NCBI RefSeq assembly: GCF_001613405.1
Contig: NZ_BDCH01000006.1
Coordinates: 62,001 to 126,000, forward strand
Reading direction: 5' to 3'
From: Nocardia crassostreae
GTDB lineage: Bacteria > Actinomycetota > Actinomycetes > Mycobacteriales > Mycobacteriaceae
DNA length: 64,000 bases
A program made the translations under genes and the position numbers. How positions within the stretch are numbered: position 1 is the first letter of the stretch; each line of letters starts with the position of its first letter. Shown here in pieces: positions 10,101 to 18,640 of the stretch. The notes below the pieces were generated by a model that saw only the letters and a list, made by a program, of their open reading frames with translations, had not been told where the DNA came from and made no database searches.

Positions 10101-12451
10101 CGCAGAATGGTGGCCAGGCCGACCTGAATGGTGAAGGTGCCGACCTGCGAGGTGCCCAGGTCCCAGTCCTGGGCGTCATCGAGCATGAGCTCCTTGACCG
10201 AATAACCGGCCTCGTCCATGACGAGCTCATCGACCTGATCGACAGTCTTACGGAAGATCGAGTTCTCGGTGTAGAGCTGCTTGCCCATCTTCCGGTGCTG
10301 CGAACCGAAACCGGCCATCACCCACAGCGCACCGCGAGCGGCCGGGGAATCTGCGGTGAACACACCGTTGCCGGGCTTGCCCGCGGCAATGGCGCGTAGG
10401 CCCGCGACGGCTTCCTCATGGTTCTTGGCAATGACCACGCCGCGGGAACGGCCGTGATTGCGCTTGGCCAGCGCGCGGGCGACGTTCTCCAGCGGAGTCG
10501 TCTGTCCAGCTTCGCTTTCCAGCCAATCGGCCAAATCCGCGGCGGCACGCTTGCGACGCGAGGGGAGGTAGGTGGAGACCGGCAGGATCACCGGCAGCGG
10601 CTCCGCGCGGTGCCCCCACTCCGGTTCCGGCGCAGCGGCTTCCACAATGCGCTCGGCCTCGGACACCACATCGGTGGTCTCGGCATCGAGCCCGGACGCC
10701 TCGGCGACCGACTCTGCCGCGGGGTTCTCGGATGCGGAAGCGACCGACACATACTCCTGGATGACCAAGTGCGCGTTGGTGCCGCCGAAGCCGAAGCCGG
10801 AGACGCCGATGGTTGCTTTGCCGCTGTAGCGCGGGAACTCGGTGGGCTCGGTGACGACCTGAAGGTGCGCCTGCTCCCACGGAATGAACGGGCTCGGGCC
10901 GGTGAAATTGACGCTGGGCGGAATGACATTGTTCTGCAACGCCATGATCACCTTGGCCAGCGAGGCCGCACCCGCGCCCGACTCCAGATGACCGAAGTTG
11001 GACTTCGCCGAACCCAGTAGCGCGGGTTTGTCGGCCTCGCGCCCGCGACCGACCACGCGGCCGAGCGCATCCGCCTCGATCGGGTCACCGAGCAAGGTTC
11101 CGGTACCGTGCGCCTCGACGTAATCCACCGTCGATGGTGCGATCCCGGCATCCCGGTAGGCCCGGCGCAATACTTCGGCCTGTGCATCCGGGTTCGGCGC
11201 CAGCAGGCCATTGGAGCGGCCGTCGTTATTGACCGCCGAGCCCTTGATCACCGCGTAGATCTTGTCGCCATCGCGCTCCGCGTCGGCGAGGCGCTTGAGC
11301 ACGACCAGGCCTGCGCCCTCGGAGCGGATGAATCCGTCCGCATCCTTCGAAAAAGCTTTGAGGTGGCCGTCCTTGGCGAACACGCCATTGATCTCGAACC
11401 CGAGGCTCGCGGCCGGAGCCAGCATCATGTTCACGCCACCCGCGAGCGCCAGATCGACGTCGCCGCCACGCAGTGCGCGGATTCCCTCGTGCACCGCGAC
11501 CAACGTCGACGAGCACGCGGTGTCGACAGCCACCGACGGGCCACGGAAGTCGTAGAAGTAGGAGACGCGGTTGGCGATGATGGACGTGGACGCGCCCGTG
11601 AGCATGTACGCCTCGGCCGACAATGGCAGGTTCGGATCGCGCGGCCCGCCCAGAGATTGCGCGGCGACCAGCATGAAGTCGCTGGTCGAGCTACCGACGA
11701 ACACGCCGACCGGCTGTCCCTTGAGCTCGTTGGCGGGAATCCTGGCGTGCTCCAGCGCTTCCCAGGTCAACTCGAGCATGAGCCGTTGCTGCGGGTCCAT
11801 CCGCTCGACTTCGACCGGGGAATGGGCGAAGAACTCCGCGTCGAAGTTCTTCACGACCTCCTGGTCGAGGTAGCCGCCCTTGGTATTGGCCTTCTCGATG
11901 GCCTGGGCCAATTCCGGGTTGGCCTTGAACTCGTCCCAACGGCCCTCGGGCAGATCCCGAATGGCGTCACCGCGATTGATCAGGAATTCCCAAGTGGATT
12001 CGGGGGTATCGCCCGCTCCCGGCAACCGCGTAGACAATCCGACAATCGCGACATCGTGCGCCTCGCCCGGAGTGAACCCCGCTATGTAGAACGAGTCGTC
12101 GACCGCCTCCGCCGGAACATCCGGCTCCCCGTTGATGATTCGCTCAGCGAGCGAGCCGATGGTCGGGTGCTGGTACACGATGGTCGCGTTCAACACGACC
12201 CCCGTCAGCTCCTCGATATCACCGCCGAGCGCCAGGGCATCGCGCGAGGCCAGGCCGAATTCCTCCATCGGCCGGTCGACGGTGATGTTCTCCAGCGGCT
12301 GACCCGTCGCATCCGAGACCCACTTGCGCAACCATTCGCGCAGCTCGGTCACCGTCATATCGGGGCCTGCGGGCTTGGCGTCGGCAGCGCCGGACACCGC
12401 TGGAGCGTTCTCGGTCGTCTGGTTGGGGGTCATGCCCTCGTTCTCAGCCAT
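7175..12451 (-). CDS. pks13: Polyketide synthase Pks13 (mycolic acid condensase)
   Basis: A 1758-residue type I synthase that performs the Claisen condensation joining the meromycolyl chain to the carboxylated alpha branch. Domains: N-terminal acyl carrier with the atypical GLASRD motif (Ser69), which receives the meromycolyl chain from FadD32; ketosynthase with Cys313 in DTACSS, His448 in EAHGTGT and His488 in NFGHLE; acyltransferase with Ser797 in GHSQG; an Ala/Glu-rich linker; a second carrier with GLDSLMA (Ser1237); and a C-terminal thioesterase with Ser1562 in GWSLG and His1730 in VDHLQII. All catalytic residues are present. The ATG at 12451 follows GAGGAA. The gene sits between fadD32 (115-base gap) and accD4, as in Mycobacterium. 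Essential in mycobacteria and the target of several experimental inhibitors. Confidence 0.97.
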   Translation of the reverse strand: MAENEGMTPNQTTENAPAVSGAADAKPAGPDMTVTELREWLRKWVSDATGQPLENITVDRPMEEFGLASRDALALGGDIEELTGVVLNATIVYQHPTIGSLAERIINGEPDVPAEAVDDSFYIAGFTPGEAHDVAIVGLSTRLPGAGDTPESTWEFLINRGDAIRDLPEGRWDEFKANPELAQAIEKANTKGGYLDQEVVKNFDAEFFAHSPVEVERMDPQQRLMLELTWEALEHARIPANELKGQPVGVFVGSSTSDFMLVAAQSLGGPRDPNLPLSAEAYMLTGASTSIIANRVSYFYDFRGPSVAVDTACSSTLVAVHEGIRALRGGDVDLALAGGVNMMLAPAASLGFEINGVFAKDGHLKAFSKDADGFIRSEGAGLVVLKRLADAERDGDKIYAVIKGSAVNNDGRSNGLLAPNPDAQAEVLRRAYRDAGIAPSTVDYVEAHGTGTLLGDPIEADALGRVVGRGREADKPALLGSAKSNFGHLESGAGAASLAKVIMALQNNVIPPSVNFTGPSPFIPWEQAHLQVVTEPTEFPRYSGKATIGVSGFGFGGTNAHLVIQEYVSVASASENPAAESVAEASGLDAETTDVVSEAERIVEAAAPEPEWGHRAEPLPVILPVSTYLPSRRKRAAADLADWLESEAGQTTPLENVARALAKRNHGRSRGVVIAKNHEEAVAGLRAIAAGKPGNGVFTADSPAARGALWVMAGFGSQHRKMGKQLYTENSIFRKTVDQVDELVMDEAGYSVKELMLDDAQDWDLGTSQVGTFTIQVGLATILRAHGAEPEGVVGHSQGEVAGAYISGGLSLEEAVRVICARSRLMAEGEAMITDDQVRNMALVEYSAEAIQEALADYPDIEVAAYAAPTNTVIGGPPDQVAAIVARAEAEGKFARVLQTRGAGHTSQMDVLLGELAAELAGIEPTKLKRDLYSTVHKDTVYRAGHAPVHDVGYWVMNMRGSVYFTNAIRQAVDTGITTYLELAPNSVALMQVLGTTYAAGVHNAALIPTLKRKEDESAGVISALAQLYVQGHKVDLFSLLPAGEFADVPRTAFLRKEYWPKAAGYGGGAGNTRVPGAHVALPDGRHVWEVQAGAVTDLAALVNAAAAQVLSEVTVGASVAHGAIPETGTLTTTLTPHLGGASVSVHAKEGNAFRPLFDAVVTSGAALPESVVPQPVAAAAVPAAEVEVAENPGERWDPNGKQTIEDRLAIIVAESMGYAVEDLPMEIPLMELGLDSLMAMRIKNRVEYEFDIPQLQLQAVRDASLLEVGKVLRYAIEHREELEAVAARQAAGEAITVDADFVSAVRAAMAAGTDPLAALPEAAKAKLAQAADTPAQPVDDAPQASANAVPTGADRLDAVSDDVVAEATEITEEAVESESATTAADFEAAPAVAETDKDNVPPRNAPERLVFATWALVTGKSAGGIFNPLPRLDDEKFDKLVARLSERAKAQIDPEEIRAAATIEKLAEVVASYQEHGDDVEGFVRTLRAKEAGSDVAPVFVFHPSGGNTLVYEPLLKRLPAGTPMYGFERVEGTIEERARQYIPEIRKRQPEGPYVFYGWSLGAVFALTIAQIMRAEGADVRLVGLIDLAIPVEPEINTPEERMERMRRYQAFAQKTYGFQGELDDEQLEELAAASDEEQIQIITELVKFAGVNIPGGVLEHQRTSFIENRELQKLELSSYDGHVVLYLADRYHDGLIELEPRFGDRRPNGGWDEHISDLEIIHIPVDHLQIIDEPRIATIGADLTKKLNEINTAAK

Positions 12452-12566
12452 CAGTTCCTCAAGCTACCTGTCGGTGTACGGTGCGCGGCAATGATTCGGC
12501 GGTGATTCAAGCAGTGAATGGCGCGAGCCCTGTCGGCCCGCGCCATTCGCATCGAGGCGTCCGCCT

Positions 12567-14489
12567 CTACTCCTCGTCCGGAGCATCGGGGAAGGCCTGC
12601 TGCGTGTAACCACCACGCAGTGTGCCTTCCAGGTACGCCGCCTTGCAGGCGCGACGCGCGATCTTGCCGCTGGAGGTGCGCGGAATCGAGCCCGCCAGAA
12701 CCAGCAGGATGTCGCGCGCCGTGACACCGTGGCGGGTGGACAGGGCCGCGCGCACCGCATCGGCGATGGGCTGCGGATCGGCCTTACCGGCGCCCGGGCC
12801 GCGCTCGCCCACGATGACCAGCTGTTCGGAGGCGTCGTCGGCGTCGTACTTGATGCCCGAATGGCTGTCGGAGGCAAAGACTTCGGCGGGCAGCTGGTTG
12901 GCGGGCACCGAGAAGGCGGCCACGAAGCCGGGACGCAGCGCCTTGGAGGCCTCCTGCGCGGAGTACTCCAGATCCTGCGGGTAGTGGTTGCGGCCGTCCA
13001 CGATGACCAGGTCCTTGACGCGACCGGTGATGTAGAGCTCGCCGTCCACGTACACGCCGTAGTCGCCGGTGCGCAGCCAGTTGCCGTCGACCGGGACGCC
13101 CGCAGTGTGCACGCTGCCCTCGACGCGATCGGCCAGCTTGTTGCGGAAGGTCTTCTGGGTCTCCTCGGCGCGGCCCCAGTAGCCGATGCCGACATTGTTG
13201 CCGTGCAACCAGATCTCGCCGACCTGGCCCTCGGGCAGTTCGCGCGGGCCCTCGGGCGAGTCGATGGACTCGGCGTCCACGATGGCCGCCCACTGCGACA
13301 GCGCCACATAGCCGCAGGACACCTGGGCGATGGAGTTCGGCGCGCCCTGCTCGACCTTCACGATGCGACCGGCATTGAGCTCGGTGCGGTCGACATAGAT
13401 GACCTTGGCCTCGTCCTCGTGCCGGGTGGCGGAGACGAACAGCGTCGCCTCGGCCATGCCGTAGCAGGGCTTGATGGCGGTCTTGGGCAGGCCGAAGGGC
13501 GCGAACGCCTCGTTGAACTTCTTCATCGAGGAAGTGGTCACCGGCTCGGAGCCGTTGATCAGGCCGATGACGTTCGACAGATCCAGGGCCTCGCCGTTCT
13601 TCGGCACCGCGCGCGCCGCGGCGTGCTCGAAGGCGAAGTTCGGTGCGGCGGCGAAGGTTCCGGCGCCGTCGGAGACCGCGGCCAGTTCGTGGATCCAGCG
13701 CGCCGGGCGGCGCACGAAGGCGCTCGGCGACATGATGGTGATGTACTTGCCGCCCACGGCGGGCAGGATCACCGTCAGCAGGCCCATGTCGTGGTACAGC
13801 GGCAGCCAGGTGACGCCGCGCGAATTCCAGTTCAGGTCCAGCGCGTTCACCATCTGCAGCACATTGGTGCCGACCGCGCGATGGGTGATCTCGACACCGG
13901 CGGGCACGCGTGTCGAACCCGAGGTGTACTGCAGGTACGCGATATCGTCGACCGCGATATCGGGGCGAATCCAGGACTCACCAACGGAATCCGGAATCGC
14001 GTCGACGGCAATGATGCGGGGGCGCTGAGCCGCGGGGAGCGCACGGAAGAACTGGTGGACCCCGGCGGCGGAGGAGCTGGCCGTGAGGATCGCCGACGGG
14101 GTGCAGTCACCGAGCACCGCGTGCAGGCGGTCGGTGTGGCCCGGCTCGTCCGGATCGAACAACGGCACCGAGATGGTGCCCGCATAGATGGCGGCGAAGA
14201 AGGAGATGACGTAATCCAGCCCTTGCGGGGCCAGGATCGCGACGCGATCACCCCGCTTGGTCACCTGCTGCAGACGTGCGGCCACCGCGCGCAGCCGCGT
14301 TCCGAACTGACTCCAGGTGAGGTCCTGGTACACGCCGTCGCGCTCGCGTGAGTAGTCGATGTAGCGGTAGGCCAGATCGTCGGCGTCATTACCGAGGGTG
14401 TGCTTCTCGACGTAGTCGACGAGGGTGCGGCCCTCGGGAATCGTGATGTTCCCCGTTTCGTCGAGGTAATCGTCGAAAGTCTCGTCCAT
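12567..14489 (-). CDS. fadD32: Long-chain fatty acyl-AMP ligase FadD32
   Basis: A 640-residue FAAL-type adenylating enzyme. It activates the meromycolic acid as acyl-AMP and loads it on the N-terminal carrier of Pks13. Visible motifs are the P-loop-like [15 protein letters not shown], the [13 protein letters not shown] block of FAALs, [11 protein letters not shown], and the ATP-binding [19 protein letters not shown] segment (split here as LRTGDYG and [10 protein letters not shown]). The length fits the family. The ATG at 14489 is chosen because GGAGGAG precedes it by 8 bases; an in-frame upstream start at 14513 lies before that site. First gene of the fadD32-pks13-accD4 operon, with a 400-base upstream region that contains a candidate promoter at 14842-14858. 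Confidence 0.96.
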   Translation of the reverse strand: MDETFDDYLDETGNITIPEGRTLVDYVEKHTLGNDADDLAYRYIDYSRERDGVYQDLTWSQFGTRLRAVAARLQQVTKRGDRVAILAPQGLDYVISFFAAIYAGTISVPLFDPDEPGHTDRLHAVLGDCTPSAILTASSSAAGVHQFFRALPAAQRPRIIAVDAIPDSVGESWIRPDIAVDDIAYLQYTSGSTRVPAGVEITHRAVGTNVLQMVNALDLNWNSRGVTWLPLYHDMGLLTVILPAVGGKYITIMSPSAFVRRPARWIHELAAVSDGAGTFAAAPNFAFEHAAARAVPKNGEALDLSNVIGLINGSEPVTTSSMKKFNEAFAPFGLPKTAIKPCYGMAEATLFVSATRHEDEAKVIYVDRTELNAGRIVKVEQGAPNSIAQVSCGYVALSQWAAIVDAESIDSPEGPRELPEGQVGEIWLHGNNVGIGYWGRAEETQKTFRNKLADRVEGSVHTAGVPVDGNWLRTGDYGVYVDGELYITGRVKDLVIVDGRNHYPQDLEYSAQEASKALRPGFVAAFSVPANQLPAEVFASDSHSGIKYDADDASEQLVIVGERGPGAGKADPQPIADAVRAALSTRHGVTARDILLVLAGSIPRTSSGKIARRACKAAYLEGTLRGGYTQQAFPDAPDEE

Positions 14490-14841
14490 TCCTTCTTCTC
14501 CTCCGAGGCGCACGCAGCAGGAGGGCGCACTGCGCCCTTTACCTGTGAGGCCCCGACTCTCTTCGCCCGCGGGGGAGCTCGTCTTGCGAGAGCCAACCTG
14601 CAGATTTGTCTTGCGGTCTGCGCGGTGACCGTCTATTGGCTAGATGTCCTCAAACCAGAGACATGTTACAGAGGAGCCGTCCGGCCATGCTCCGGAGCGG
14701 CCAAACATATCCCAGCTCACTGGCTCGGCCCCAATGGGATCACCGGGGCGAATGTCGCGATTTGGTCGGTCATTACCCCCGAGTAGGACATCGATGTGAG
14801 TTGCCGCACCCCGGCTCGGGGATCGAGCCGGGTGCCGCGAT

Positions 14842-14858
14842 CTCGGAGCACTCTACAG
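14842..14858 (-). promoter_or_regulatory. Candidate promoter element upstream of fadD32 operon
   Basis: On the minus strand the 17 bases read CTGTAGAGTGCTCCGAG and contain TAGAGT (14850-14855), a match to the actinobacterial -10 pattern TAnnnT. The same 17 bases recur exactly at 19772-19788, also upstream of a minus-strand gene of mycolate metabolism. Transcription from here would give a leader of roughly 350 bases before fadD32. The promoter role is inference from the repeated occurrence and the hexamer. Confidence 0.4.
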
Positions 14859-14861
14859 CGT

Positions 14862-14881
14862 GACCCCGAAACTAGGGGGTC
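14862..14881 (-). terminator. Weak hairpin after cutinase-like gene
   Basis: GACCCC (14862-14867) pairs with GGGGTC (14876-14881) across an 8-base loop directly after the stop at 14890. The stem is short and lacks a T run, so terminator function is doubtful. Confidence 0.25.
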
Positions 14882-14889
14882 GGTCGCAT

Positions 14890-15864
14890 TCAGGAGTGGG
14901 CCGGGTGCGGGGCGTTGTTCACCAGCCCGGTCGCCCAATCGACGGTCCACTGGGTCGCGGTGGTGCCGTTGCCGTCCACGGTGGAGCTGTTGTAGAGGCT
15001 GTGCACCGGATTGCCCGCGGCCCGGACCAGGATGCCGATACTGCTCATGATGTTGGCCGGATTGAGGGCCTGGCGCGGGGAGTCGCAGATGAGATCGCCC
15101 GCGGCGCACATGGAGTAGGTGCGGTCGGCGAGCGTGCCGAAGCCGGGCCGGGCCCCGGTCATGGTGATGCCCGGGACGTTCAGGCCGCGCAAGGCGACCT
15201 CCGCGCCGACGCCGGTCGGATTGTTGGTGCCGATCTGGATGGCCTGCCCGGGGCCGGTATCGCGGCGGCCGTCGGCCAGCAGGGCCACGCCCAGCACCTG
15301 ATCCGCGGGCACCGGGCCCTTGCCCTCGCCGATGCTCGCGGCCACATCGCCCGCGATCACCGCGCCCTGGGAGAACCCGGCGATCACATAGGTGGTCAGC
15401 GGACAGGCGCGATAGGTCTCGGCCAGCTTGCCGGTGGCCCGGCTGATGCCCTCGGAGCGGCTGTTGTTGTAGGACTGCTGCCCGTCCGGCGGAATCGCGA
15501 TGGGATTCGAGAACTGCGCCACGTACGGCACCGTGTAGACCTCGAGCCGCTCGTTCGGGAAGGCCGCCCGGATCGGATTGGAGATATGGAGCATGAGCGA
15601 CGCCGGGTTCGCGGTCGGGTTGTAGGGATCGTCGGTGCTCGACGATTCCCACGTGCCGGGCACGGACAGCAGCAGCACGTCCGGGCAGGAAGCAGGCTGC
15701 GAGGTCGGCTTCTCCGGTTCGGGCTTCTCCGGGCCCGGCACCCGCAACCGGCCCGCCAGCAGGTACCACAGCAGGACCACCACGATGATCGCGATCACGA
15801 TCAACGCGACGGCCAGCAGGCAGCCCCTGGCTTTCCGGCCTCCGGATCGGCGTCGGCTCATCAC
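14890..15864 (-). CDS. Cutinase-like cell-envelope esterase (Culp6 / Rv3802c type)
   Basis: A 324-residue membrane-anchored serine hydrolase. It opens with an Arg-rich stretch and one hydrophobic helix (about residues 16-40), then a Pro/Glu linker, then a cutinase fold. The nucleophile is Ser in AGFSQGAV, the acid is Asp in CAAGDLICD, and the histidine lies in NPVHSLYN. In Mycobacterium the gene at this position encodes an essential envelope phospholipase/thioesterase tied to mycolate metabolism; substrate assignment here is by synteny. The start is GTG 15864 or ATG 15861. Both overlap the stop of the lipoprotein gene (GTGATG), so the two are translationally coupled. Confidence 0.92.
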   Translation of the reverse strand: MMSRRRSGGRKARGCLLAVALIVIAIIVVVLLWYLLAGRLRVPGPEKPEPEKPTSQPASCPDVLLLSVPGTWESSSTDDPYNPTANPASLMLHISNPIRAAFPNERLEVYTVPYVAQFSNPIAIPPDGQQSYNNSRSEGISRATGKLAETYRACPLTTYVIAGFSQGAVIAGDVAASIGEGKGPVPADQVLGVALLADGRRDTGPGQAIQIGTNNPTGVGAEVALRGLNVPGITMTGARPGFGTLADRTYSMCAAGDLICDSPRQALNPANIMSSIGILVRAAGNPVHSLYNSSTVDGNGTTATQWTVDWATGLVNNAPHPAHS

Positions 15865-16391
15865 TTGTTGCAGTAGCTCGCGGTCGCGGTCTCGACGTAG
15901 ATCTTGCCCGCCTGGTCGACGCTCATCTTGGACTCGTCGAAGCCGGGATCGGATCCGGCGATGGCGGTCACGTAGGTGAGGATCTGATCGTCGGAAGCGC
16001 CCTCAGACTTGCCCTGGCACACCAGATTCGCGGCGGTGAGCGCGATATCGGAGGCGGCCGGGGTGATGCCCTTGGCCTTCAACGCCTCCAGGAAGGTCTT
16101 GTCCCGATCGGTCAGCGGCGCGGCATCACTGGGGGTGGTGATGAATTCGGTGGGCACCGGCTGCGGGCGCTCGGCCTCGGTGGTGGGCGCGTCGGTGGTC
16201 TGGGGTGCGGGCTGCTCCGCGGCCGAGGTCTCGCCACCCGGCGTGGTCGCCGCGGTGCTCGCCTTGGTCGTGGTCGGGGCCAGCGTGGGAGTGCTCGTCG
16301 CGGTCGAATCGTTGTTGCCGCACGCGGCGAGCAGTCCAGTGGCAGCGAAGGCCACGACCACGCCGAGAACCTTTCCACGGGTCCGATGCAT
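15861..16391 (-). CDS. DUF732-type lipoprotein
   Basis: A 176-residue secreted protein with a signal peptide ending in the lipobox LLAAC, so Cys24 should be lipidated and the protein anchored outside the membrane. A Thr/Ala/Pro-rich linker (about 28-85) leads to a compact helical domain with two cysteines (NLVCQG and ASYCNK), the pattern of DUF732 domains common in mycolate-forming actinobacteria. Function unknown. The stop overlaps the start of the cutinase-like gene, so the two products are made together. This gene is not between Rv3802c and Rv3803c in M. tuberculosis, so it is an addition to the conserved locus. The next gene upstream ends 126 bases away. Confidence 0.8.
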   Translation of the reverse strand: MHRTRGKVLGVVVAFAATGLLAACGNNDSTATSTPTLAPTTTKASTAATTPGGETSAAEQPAPQTTDAPTTEAERPQPVPTEFITTPSDAAPLTDRDKTFLEALKAKGITPAASDIALTAANLVCQGKSEGASDDQILTYVTAIAGSDPGFDESKMSVDQAGKIYVETATASYCNK

Positions 16392-16517
16392 CTATTCGCT
16401 TCCTTGATCTGTCTGCGGGCACAAGTTCGGCCACCAGGCTAGCGGCAACCGCTTGATCCGCGACCCCCTCGCAACCGAACCTCATACCTTTCTCAGTGAT
16501 CGGAGCGGCCGCACGGC

Positions 16518-18569
16518 TCAGTTGGGACGCACCTCGGGACCGAGCGCGGGGATGGGCATGGGGATGTCCTCGGCGGGCGGGGTGACCGGCGGTTCCGTGG
16601 GCCGGGCGGCGGGCGGGACGGGCTGCGGTACGGCGGCGGGCGCGGGCTGCGCGGGCTGGGTCACCGGCTGCGGGGTCAAGGGGGACAGACTGGGGAGCGA
16701 GATGGGCTGCCCGGTCAGGCCCAGCACCTGGGCCTTGCCGTCGCGCACCATGATCGAACCGCCCTGGAAGGCCTGCTGGGTGCCGCCCGCGACCGGGACC
16801 TCGTCGCCGATCGGGAAGCCGAGCACGCCGTTCTCGAAGCCCAGCACGCCCCAGGCATCCATAACCGGGCCGTTGCGCACGCCCCAGGATCCCGACAGCG
16901 GACTCCAATAGATATTGCCGCCTTCGAATTTCACGAACCGGCCGAGATCCTTCACCGGTAGCTCCCCGGAGGACGGGAAGCCGAAGGGGCTGTTCTCGAA
17001 GCCGAGTTGCGCGTACTTGCCGAGGATCAGGCCCTGCAGCAGCTGCGCGCCGGTCTTGGCGCTGAAGTACATGGGCCCGTTCTCGAAGCCCTGCACCACG
17101 CCGTCCTTGGTCGGGGTGCGCTGTTCGGGACCGGTGGGGTAGCCCGCCGGGCCGCGCTCGAATCCCTGTGCGCCCCAGGCGTCGAGGATGGCGCCGCGCA
17201 GGGCATTGGCGCCGGTCTGCGGGGTCCAGTAGATGGAGCCGTTCTGGAAGGTCTGCCAGCGGCCCCGATTGTCGGGCAGCGCGCGCTCGTCACCGGTCGG
17301 GAAGCCGAGCCCGCTGGCCGCGCCGTCCAGACCGGAATACGCGCCCGCGATGGCCCCGCCGACCGGATGCGCGCCCGTGGCGGGCGAGAACACCACCATG
17401 CCGTTGCGGAAGTCCTGCGCCACGCCATTGGCGATCTGGTATTCGCCGGTGAGGCAGTCGCCGAGCCAGGTATTGCCCTGTGCCACACCGCCGATGGCGC
17501 CGCCCAGCTTGCAGTCGCTGGTCGTGCTGTCCACGCCGAGCGCGGTCGCGGTCTGCGGCCAGGACTGGCGCATCTCGAAATCCCAGTACGGCCAAGTGTG
17601 CGTGCCGGAGGGGCGGTAGTTCACCTGCACCGGAATGCCCAGCTTCTGGAGTTTGGCCACGAAGTTCTGGGAACTCAGGCGGGACAGCACTTCCAGGCCC
17701 ATACCCGCGTAATTGGTGGTGATGCCCGGAATATCGGTCGGCGGATCGGTCGCGCCCGCCGTGCCGCTGCCGCTGGAGATGTAGAGGTTGACCCCTTTGA
17801 GCTTGTCGGCCAGCTCGTACGGGTCGTGCTCCTTCCACGCCGGACCGGTGGGCGGCCCGAACATGGCGGTGGAGTCGAAACCGCCCGCGTCGTGCATGGC
17901 GAAATTGACCATCTGCGGCATGCCGAGCGTGGTGAGGGTCAGGAAGCCGGAGTAGGAGGCGGCATGGCGCACCCAGCCGGGATTGCGGGCGGCCAGCATC
18001 ATGGCCGCGGTGCCGCCCATCGAAAGTCCCGAGACGCCACGCACATCGGTGGCGCGCCACTGGCTTTCCAACAGCGGGGGGAGCTCCTTGGTGAGGAAGG
18101 TCTCCCACTTGTAGTTGTGGCCGTTGAAGGGTTCCAGCCAGTCGGTGTAGAAGCTGGACTGGCCGCCCACCGGCAGCACCACCATGACGTTCTTGTCGGC
18201 GTAGAAACCGGCGGCCCCGGCCTCCTTGGTCCAGCCGTTCTCGTCATCGGTGGCGCGCAGGCCGTCGAGCATGAACATGACCGGGAACCGGGCATCGGGC
18301 TTGACGCGCCAGTCCCGGGGCAGTAGCAACTGCACCTGGATGGGCGTCCGCATGGCGGGCGAGAACACCCACAGCGCCACCCGGCGATCTCCCAACCACA
18401 CCGCCTTCTGCAGGGTGGCCTGGACCTGGACCGCCTGCGGCGCTTCGGGCGCGGCGGCTACCGGGCCCGCACCGGCGACAGTGCCCGCGGCGAGCGGAAA
18501 TACGACGGCCGCGGCGCACGCCGCCCAGCGTCTCCGCGCCCGCGCGGTCCCACGAACAACTCCAGCCAC
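16518..18569 (-). CDS. Mycolyltransferase with C-terminal LGFP repeats
   Basis: A 683-residue secreted antigen-85-type esterase that transfers mycolic acids to trehalose or arabinogalactan. Signal peptide about 1-40 (ends AAA). The catalytic set is complete: Ser183 in GLSMGG, Glu in MGLEVLS, His in GTHTWPYW. After the catalytic domain come four LGFP-type units marked by LGFPTGDE, AGYPTGPE, FGFPSSGE and LGFPIGDE (about 370-650), then a Pro-rich tail. LGFP repeats are thought to hold proteins to the cell wall, as in corynebacterial PS1/Cop1. Start GTG at 18569; no clear ribosome site. It is the last of eight mycolyltransferases in the direction of transcription and closest in sequence to 19789-21144. 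Confidence 0.93.
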   Translation of the reverse strand: MAGVVRGTARARRRWAACAAAVVFPLAAGTVAGAGPVAAAPEAPQAVQVQATLQKAVWLGDRRVALWVFSPAMRTPIQVQLLLPRDWRVKPDARFPVMFMLDGLRATDDENGWTKEAGAAGFYADKNVMVVLPVGGQSSFYTDWLEPFNGHNYKWETFLTKELPPLLESQWRATDVRGVSGLSMGGTAAMMLAARNPGWVRHAASYSGFLTLTTLGMPQMVNFAMHDAGGFDSTAMFGPPTGPAWKEHDPYELADKLKGVNLYISSGSGTAGATDPPTDIPGITTNYAGMGLEVLSRLSSQNFVAKLQKLGIPVQVNYRPSGTHTWPYWDFEMRQSWPQTATALGVDSTTSDCKLGGAIGGVAQGNTWLGDCLTGEYQIANGVAQDFRNGMVVFSPATGAHPVGGAIAGAYSGLDGAASGLGFPTGDERALPDNRGRWQTFQNGSIYWTPQTGANALRGAILDAWGAQGFERGPAGYPTGPEQRTPTKDGVVQGFENGPMYFSAKTGAQLLQGLILGKYAQLGFENSPFGFPSSGELPVKDLGRFVKFEGGNIYWSPLSGSWGVRNGPVMDAWGVLGFENGVLGFPIGDEVPVAGGTQQAFQGGSIMVRDGKAQVLGLTGQPISLPSLSPLTPQPVTQPAQPAPAAVPQPVPPAARPTEPPVTPPAEDIPMPIPALGPEVRPN

Positions 18570-18640
18570 ACAAGTGTTGTACCCCTGATCGGGCGATTCT
18601 CCGGGTAGGACGCGCGGGGACGGCGCGACTCAGCAAATGC

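Larger units (their letters stand above)
14490..14889. other. Intergenic region between cutinase gene and fadD32
   Basis: About 400 bases without a credible gene; short open frames here have no ribosome site and no family resemblance. It holds a weak 6-bp hairpin just after the cutinase stop, a shared 17-base promoter-like element at 14842-14858, and the strong ribosome site of fadD32 at its left end. It probably serves as a long leader for the mycolate operon. Confidence 0.6.
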
